From JBBRDU01 sp038230335 (GTDB lineage: Bacteria > Verrucomicrobiota > Verrucomicrobiia > Chthoniobacterales > UBA10450): a stretch of 64,000 nt of DNA. The position numbers and the translations under genes were made by a program. Numbering within the stretch: the first letter of the stretch is position 1; the number at the start of each line of letters is the position of its first letter. The notes below the pieces were generated by a model that was given only the letters and a program-made list of their open reading frames with translations, was not told the origin of the DNA and made no database searches. Location: NCBI GenBank assembly GCA_038230335.1, contig JBBRNL010000010.1, positions 1-64,000 on the forward strand, written 5' to 3'. Shown one piece after another: positions 59,709 to 64,000 of this stretch.

Positions 59709-61288
59709 TTCATTCGCAGGTTTTCCAGGACCTTCATGGCCGCATTATGTCCGGGAATTCCGCTGACCGCTCCACCGCGCAGGGCGCTGGAACCGCAGAG
59801 AAAGACATTCTCAAACTCCGTCTCCACGCCCCACGTGCCAGCGTCTTCCTTCGCCTGCGCGAAGGGAAGCGTCGGTGCGTCATGAAAGATGTTGCCGTGA
59901 TACATCCCAAGCGCGTCCTCGATGTCGACCGGACTCTTGCTTTCGATGCAGGGTTTGCCGTCGCGCGCCACGGCCAGGCAGTCCTCCAGCGGCTCGTCCA
60001 ACCATTGATTCATGCTTTCCAGAAACTTTTTCTCCGCCGCTTTTCGCATCGTAGGATTACCGCGGGCAAACAAACTCCACGGCACATCTATACCAAACAG
60101 TGTCATGGTGTGAAAGCCCTGGGCTCGCAGTTCCGGGGCCAGGATGCTGTCATCGGTCAACGTGTGGCAATAGACTTCGCACGGCGTCTTCTCTGGTAGC
60201 TGGCCACGCGACGCCTGCGCGTAGCTGACATTCATTGCCTCGTATCCTTCGTCGCTATGAAACGTGCCGCAGAACGCTTCCGCCGACGGATAACGTCTGG
60301 CTTTTAGTTGGGGCAGCCGACGCAAGAGCATGTTGATCTTAAAGACGGATCCTTCGTCCGTGGAGTTCGGTTGATACGGTCGGCCGGTAAACTTTCCCAG
60401 TATGTTCCGGCCAAAGTTTGCGAGGATAAACCGTGCGCCGACGGCTTCTGTTTTGCCGTCGACCTCGAACTGTACGCTCTTCTCTTTTGCTCTGACGTCG
60501 ACCGAGGAGATTTTTACATTCATCAACATCTCGGCCCCACTCCGGCGCGCCGCCTGTTCAAGTTCAAACGCCACCGCACCCATCCCACCGACCGGAACCT
60601 TCCACTCACCCGTCTTGTTCCCAATCAGGTGGTAGAGAAAACAGGCATTCTGCACGAGGGATGGATCGTCGGGGTAGGTGAAGACGCCAATCTTGGCATC
60701 GGTCAGGACAAGGCCGCGCACAATATCATTCTTTATGTACCGCTCGATGGCGCGGCCGATCGGTTCTTCGGCAAGGCTGCGCCAGGCTTCGCGCGAAACA
60801 TCGTCGACCTCGAAGCGGCGGCAAAATTCTTCCTTTCCGATGAGGGGCTCCAGCATCGAATCCCATGAATGCTCGGCAAAGACACGGGACAGGTTGTAAA
60901 ACTTTTTCATCTGCTCGTGCTCGGTGTGATTGCCGGTGAGTTCGAACATCGATTGGCGGCTCACTTCCTCGTTCACATTGCTCAGAAGCAATCCCTCATG
61001 TTTCCCATACTTCAGGTAGGGAGTGAACGATCCTGTCGCGCGCCGGCGCAGCTCTAAATTCAGTCCAAGATCTTGAATGATCTTCTCCGGAAACAGACTA
61101 ACCAGATAGGAGTAGCGCGAGAGGTGCGCTTCGTAGTCGGGAAAGACCTTCTGCGAAGTCGTCGCCCCGCCGATGTAATCGTTTTTTTCGAGCAATAAAA
61201 CGCTCAGCCCGGCTCGGCCAAGGTAACTTGCCGCCACCAGGCCGTTGTGTCCCGCTCCCAGAATCACGACGTCATACTTGGCTTTCAT
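59705..61288 (-). CDS. Phytoene-dehydrogenase-like FAD/NAD(P) oxidoreductase
   Basis: A 527-residue flavoprotein with an N-terminal FAD motif (VVILGAGHNGLVAASYLGRAGLSVLLLEKNDYIGGATTS) and a C-terminal LCGSSALRGGAVSGIPGHNAAMKVLE. Those are the CrtI/PYROXD2 family marks. Substrate specificity is unknown. Carotenoid genes are not adjacent, so it could instead act on a retinoid-like or other lipid. It is the upstream gene of a translationally overlapping pair with the PEP-mutase-family gene. Confidence 0.87.
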   Translation of the reverse strand: MKAKYDVVILGAGHNGLVAASYLGRAGLSVLLLEKNDYIGGATTSQKVFPDYEAHLSRYSYLVSLFPEKIIQDLGLNLELRRRATGSFTPYLKYGKHEGLLLSNVNEEVSRQSMFELTGNHTEHEQMKKFYNLSRVFAEHSWDSMLEPLIGKEEFCRRFEVDDVSREAWRSLAEEPIGRAIERYIKNDIVRGLVLTDAKIGVFTYPDDPSLVQNACFLYHLIGNKTGEWKVPVGGMGAVAFELEQAARRSGAEMLMNVKISSVDVRAKEKSVQFEVDGKTEAVGARFILANFGRNILGKFTGRPYQPNSTDEGSVFKINMLLRRLPQLKARRYPSAEAFCGTFHSDEGYEAMNVSYAQASRGQLPEKTPCEVYCHTLTDDSILAPELRAQGFHTMTLFGIDVPWSLFARGNPTMRKAAEKKFLESMNQWLDEPLEDCLAVARDGKPCIESKSPVDIEDALGMYHGNIFHDAPTLPFAQAKEDAGTWGVETEFENVFLCGSSALRGGAVSGIPGHNAAMKVLENLRMK

Positions 61289-61386
61289 GAATCAGGAGAG
61301 GCTCAACGCCCAGAGCACACCGCGCAACATTTAACGGATCCTGCGCATGTCCGTGCGAGAAGTACTAGTGGGAACTTCAGGTCCAC

Positions 61387-61428
61387 AAAAAAAACGGCGG
61401 CACCCGGGTAAACCGAATGCCGCCGTTT
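61387..61428 (-). terminator. Rho-independent terminator after the outer-membrane protein gene
   Basis: On the minus strand the stem AAACGGCGGCA (61418-61428) pairs with TGCCGCCGTTT (61392-61402), giving 11 bp, and a run of T residues follows. This is a classic terminator 19 bases after the stop of the barrel gene. Confidence 0.9.
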
Positions 61429-61447
61429 GAGATTATTTCTGGATTCT

Positions 61448-62191
61448 TTAGAACGCGAAGTTCAAACCGCTCCGGACCATGCCGAAGTTGTTGTGCGTGC
61501 CATCGACAACATTCCAGCTGAAATCGCCGGTAATACCGATGTGACGCGTGACGCGGACTTCCAAGCCACCGCCGAATTGACCCACCAGGCGACTTTCATC
61601 GTCGTTCGAGAAATGGTCCGCGATCGCGCGGGTCTCGCGCAGGACATCGCGTCCTACCGGGCTATCGTTCTTGCCGCCAAAAACCCCACCGCCGCCCACC
61701 CAGGCATAAGGAGCGAAACGCGAGCAGCCGATCGGATAGCGCAAGGTAAACGTGCCGAGCGCGCCTCCCACGATGTGGCGTGTCGTATTATAATGTTCCT
61801 CGGAAGCAGAGGCCGATCCGTGGTCGAAGACTGCGTGCTCACCCTTACCGGCGAGACCAAATCCTTCGATTCCAACGCCGAAATAGCGCTTGAAAAAATA
61901 CTTCGCATCGATGCCACCACCCCAGGCGTGGTCATCGCCCAGGAAACGATCATACGAACCAAAACGGTTTGAATCATCCGCCGTCTCGATATCGGTTCGG
62001 TTGTCTTCCGTGCCGGTGAACGCATAGGCCCACCAGACGCCGGCGTTGAACTCGTTATCCGAGTACCAACCCGGGCAGGGAGGTATGGTGGCTACTTGTT
62101 TCATCTCCTTGCCGGAATACTGCTCCGGCCCGGCCAAACTGATTGCGCACAGGGCGCCTAAAATTGCGAGGGTTAAGGTAAACTGCTTCAT
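61448..62191 (-). CDS. Outer membrane beta-barrel protein
   Basis: A 247-residue protein from ATG 62191 with signal peptide MKQFTLTLAILGALCAISLA. The mature part alternates strand-like segments (GVWWAYAFTG, GGGIDAKYFFKRYFGVGIEGFGLAG, GGALGTFTLRYPIG, FAPYAWVGGGGVFGG, VGQFGGGLEVRVTRHIGITGDFSW). It ends with the terminal phenylalanine typical of BAM substrates (GLNFAF). Its function is not known. It is followed by a strong terminator and sits alone on the minus strand. Confidence 0.85.
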   Translation of the reverse strand: MKQFTLTLAILGALCAISLAGPEQYSGKEMKQVATIPPCPGWYSDNEFNAGVWWAYAFTGTEDNRTDIETADDSNRFGSYDRFLGDDHAWGGGIDAKYFFKRYFGVGIEGFGLAGKGEHAVFDHGSASASEEHYNTTRHIVGGALGTFTLRYPIGCSRFAPYAWVGGGGVFGGKNDSPVGRDVLRETRAIADHFSNDDESRLVGQFGGGLEVRVTRHIGITGDFSWNVVDGTHNNFGMVRSGLNFAF

Positions 62192-62379
62192 AGGCGCAAT
62201 ACGTAGCAAGACGCGGCCCCCGGTCAACGAAAATCTGCAGCTTAACTAAGGAAGGTTGAGCCGCACCTTCAAACAGGCCCCGCCGGGCGCAGGCCAGCCG
62301 TCCCGCCCAGACGCTATGATACCTCCTCCCAAAGGCGAGAAAATACCACCTTTTCGCCTCAAGACGAACGCTTTACGCC

Positions 62380-63684
62380 GTGCAGAATCTCCGCGACGCC
62401 TCAAATCCTTCTTCTCTTGTGTGGTTCAGAATCGCTAGCCAGAACAGCAGCGCCGCAGAGACAACTCACGAAAAGCGTCTAGTTTGTTCGGTGCGCTTCA
62501 TTCTTATCATTGCTGGATCGTTGCTCGCGTTGAATGGCATCTGGTGGGTAGGATCGGCTCGCCTAACCAATCGCACAGCCTTGCGCCGCCTGATCGCCCT
62601 GTTCATGGGTGCCCAGCTCGTCGGACTTGCCTGGCTGTTTTCCGGCCGGTTATCTCACACCGGTTGGGATAGATGGCTCCCGAAGTTCGCCATCGCGGCC
62701 CTGTTCATCTGGCATACGCTCATTCTTCCTCCGCTTCTGGCCCTGATGGTGGCCGCGCTGCCCATTCTGTTGCTTAGGGCCGCCCTTCATTTTTTCAAAC
62801 GACCGCGCGCCGCGCCGGCGAAATCGTCCGACCATCATACCACGTGGAGTCGCCGGCAATTTCTCGGGTTCGCCGCCGCGGCCGCCCCGCCTCTTTGTAC
62901 TCTCAGCCTAACAACCCTGGCGATGGGCCAACTCAGTCAGTTTCGGGTCAGGCGCTTTATTCTTCCGCTCCGCGGCCTGCCACGTGACCTCGACGGCGTG
63001 ACCATCGCGCAAGTCAGCGACATGCATGTCGGCCGGTTTACTTCTGGACGTGTTCTGCGTGACATGGTGGGCGCAGTGAACGAACTGCGCGCCGACCTTG
63101 TCCTGCTCACAGGCGATCTGATTAACGACGCTTTGGAAGATCTCGACGCCGGTCTCGAATTGGTCCGCGCCATGCAAGGCCGCTCCGGATCCTATTTAAT
63201 CGAAGGGAACCACGATCTGATCGAAAACGGCTCAGAGTTTGAACGTCGTGTCAAAGCTTCGGGCATTCCCTTCCTCCTGAACGAATCGACCGTCGTGTCC
63301 GTGCGCGGTGCGCCTCTTCAACTGCTCGGCTTAAGTTGGACGCGAGCTTGGGAAAATAGAGATGAAGCGATCGCCAGCTCCGTCCGGCAACTTCTGAGGC
63401 AACGACAGCCCGATGCTTTCCCCATCCTCCTGGCGCATCATCCCCACGCGTTTGATGCCGCGGCGGAAGCGTCCATGCCGCTCACCCTCTCCGGCCACAC
63501 CCACGGCGGCCAGCTCATGTTGAACGACCAATCTGGATTTGGCCCCGCCCTATTTCGCTATTGGTCGGGTCTCTACACCCGAGGCGAGAGCAAGCTGGTC
63601 GTTTCGAATGGGGTGGGTAATTGGTTCCCCCTGCGAATCAACGCTCCCGCCGAAATCGTCCACATCACTTTGTCGCGTGCGTGA
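62380..63684 (+). CDS. Membrane metallophosphoesterase with internal Tat-like motif
   Basis: A 434-residue protein. The N-terminal third holds about four helices (FILIIAGSLLALNGIWWVG, LIALFMGAQLVGLAWLF, LLALMVAALPILLLRAALHF). Next comes SRRQFLGFAAAAAPP, a twin-arginine-like segment placed after the helices. A calcineurin-like phosphoesterase domain follows with DMHVGR, GDLIND, GNHD, HHPHAF and GHTHGG, a complete binuclear metal site. The topology resembles YaeI/YkuE-type enzymes acting outside the cytoplasm. A GTG at 62491 is an alternative start. Confidence 0.87.
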   Translation: MQNLRDASNPSSLVWFRIASQNSSAAETTHEKRLVCSVRFILIIAGSLLALNGIWWVGSARLTNRTALRRLIALFMGAQLVGLAWLFSGRLSHTGWDRWLPKFAIAALFIWHTLILPPLLALMVAALPILLLRAALHFFKRPRAAPAKSSDHHTTWSRRQFLGFAAAAAPPLCTLSLTTLAMGQLSQFRVRRFILPLRGLPRDLDGVTIAQVSDMHVGRFTSGRVLRDMVGAVNELRADLVLLTGDLINDALEDLDAGLELVRAMQGRSGSYLIEGNHDLIENGSEFERRVKASGIPFLLNESTVVSVRGAPLQLLGLSWTRAWENRDEAIASSVRQLLRQRQPDAFPILLAHHPHAFDAAAEASMPLTLSGHTHGGQLMLNDQSGFGPALFRYWSGLYTRGESKLVVSNGVGNWFPLRINAPAEIVHITLSRA

Positions 63685-63712
63685 CTCTCCGGTGATTGCC
63701 TCTGAAATTCGA

Positions 63713-63743
63713 TATTGGACGTTGAGCGTTGGGCGTTAGACGT
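63713..63743. repeat. GACGTTGAGCG-type repeat upstream of surE
   Basis: Reads ATTGGACGTTGAGCGTTGGG and continues CGTTAGACGTT. It is the same family as in obg and before the rhodanese gene. It ends 17 bases before the surE start codon, so it lies in the 5' region of surE. Confidence 0.8.
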
Positions 63744-63760
63744 TTGCTTCTTTCCTTCCG

Positions 63761-64000
63761 ATGAAACTTCTACTGACCAACGACGATGGCATTGATGCAG
63801 CCGGCCTTCAGGCTTTGTTGCGCGCAGCCAGTCCCCTCGGAGATCCTATCATCGTCGCGCCGGCCGGACCCCAATCCGGCGTCAGTCACGCCGTCACGTG
63901 GCACAACGGCGTTCGCATTGAGCCACGCGCGGACAAAAGTTTTGCGATTCATGGCACGCCGGCCGACTGCACCCGCCTTGGATTGCTGCGGCTGGTTCCA
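63761..64000 (+). CDS. surE: 5'/3'-nucleotidase SurE, partial (runs off the window)
   Basis: The first 80 residues are visible: MKLLLTNDDGIDAAGLQALL, IIVAPAGPQSGVSHAVTWHNGVRIE and the IHGTPADCTRLGLL segment. The DD of TNDDG and the S of the APAGPQSGVSH region are the metal-binding residues of SurE. SurE dephosphorylates nucleoside monophosphates. The gene starts 76 bases after the metallophosphoesterase stop. The 3' part lies beyond the window. Confidence 0.93.
   Translation, partial: MKLLLTNDDGIDAAGLQALLRAASPLGDPIIVAPAGPQSGVSHAVTWHNGVRIEPRADKSFAIHGTPADCTRLGLLRLVP

Overview
The window is a contiguous, gene-dense stretch of a GC-rich Gram-negative chromosome. The best guess is a soil-type Verrucomicrobiota, possibly Spartobacteria/Chthoniobacterales. 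This is inference: there is no rRNA or other decisive marker. It rests on the style of the omega subunit and S14 proteins, the LptF/LpxI/LolA outer-membrane genes, the large Asp-box exported proteins, and several families of dispersed intergenic hairpin repeats. One repeat family (GACGTTGAGCGTTGGGCGTT-like) has inserted in frame into the essential GTPase gene obg. No insertion sequence, phage module or CRISPR array is visible.

Region 1 (1-9.8 kb) is an arsenic-biotransformation island that looks like an arsenosugar pathway. On the minus strand are a mercuric-reductase-like flavoprotein with the start of a small membrane protein behind it, and a DUF547 protein. Divergent from them is a tight six-gene plus-strand operon with gaps of 4, 11, 3, -4 and 13 bases: rSAM-associated glycosyltransferase, arsenite methyltransferase ArsM, aquaglyceroporin, PiT phosphate transporter, radical-SAM ArsS, and an exported-looking nucleoside hydrolase. 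The hydrolase could supply the deadenylation step after ArsS. An alpha/beta hydrolase lipoprotein lies inside the island.

Region 2 (9.9-16.8 kb) holds a half-size EamA transporter protein, a type-II NADH-dehydrogenase-like flavoprotein of the SelD-associated kind, a class III cyclase fused to TolB-like and TPR modules, a papain-like peptidase, tRNA-Ala(GGC) with a duplicated 3' flank, a 38-bp direct repeat, and rpoZ. Region 3 (16.8-25.8 kb, minus) holds lpxI and the complete F-type ATP synthase operon atpB-E-F-H-A-G-D-C, followed upstream by obg.

Region 4 (25.8-38 kb) holds an M3 dipeptidase, a glycogen synthase, and a manganese-homeostasis locus (mntH-usp divergent from mntR, with a perfect palindromic operator at the mntH start). 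It continues with an FGGY kinase, a CPXCG mini-protein, a CNNM/CorC protein, rpsN, and a cNMP-binding DUF1003 membrane protein. Region 5 (38-45.4 kb) is an envelope block: small secreted proteins, LptF/G, an L,D-transpeptidase, a lipoprotein, an MMPL exporter and LolA. Region 6 (45.4-64 kb) holds two very large Asp-box (BNR/sortilin-like) secreted proteins, a receiver-only response regulator, an AI-2E family permease, an ABC-F ATPase, an S9 peptidase, a rhodanese, a LolA-like protein, a PEP-mutase-family/phytoene-dehydrogenase-like gene pair, an outer-membrane barrel with a clear terminator, a membrane metallophosphoesterase, and the 5' end of surE.
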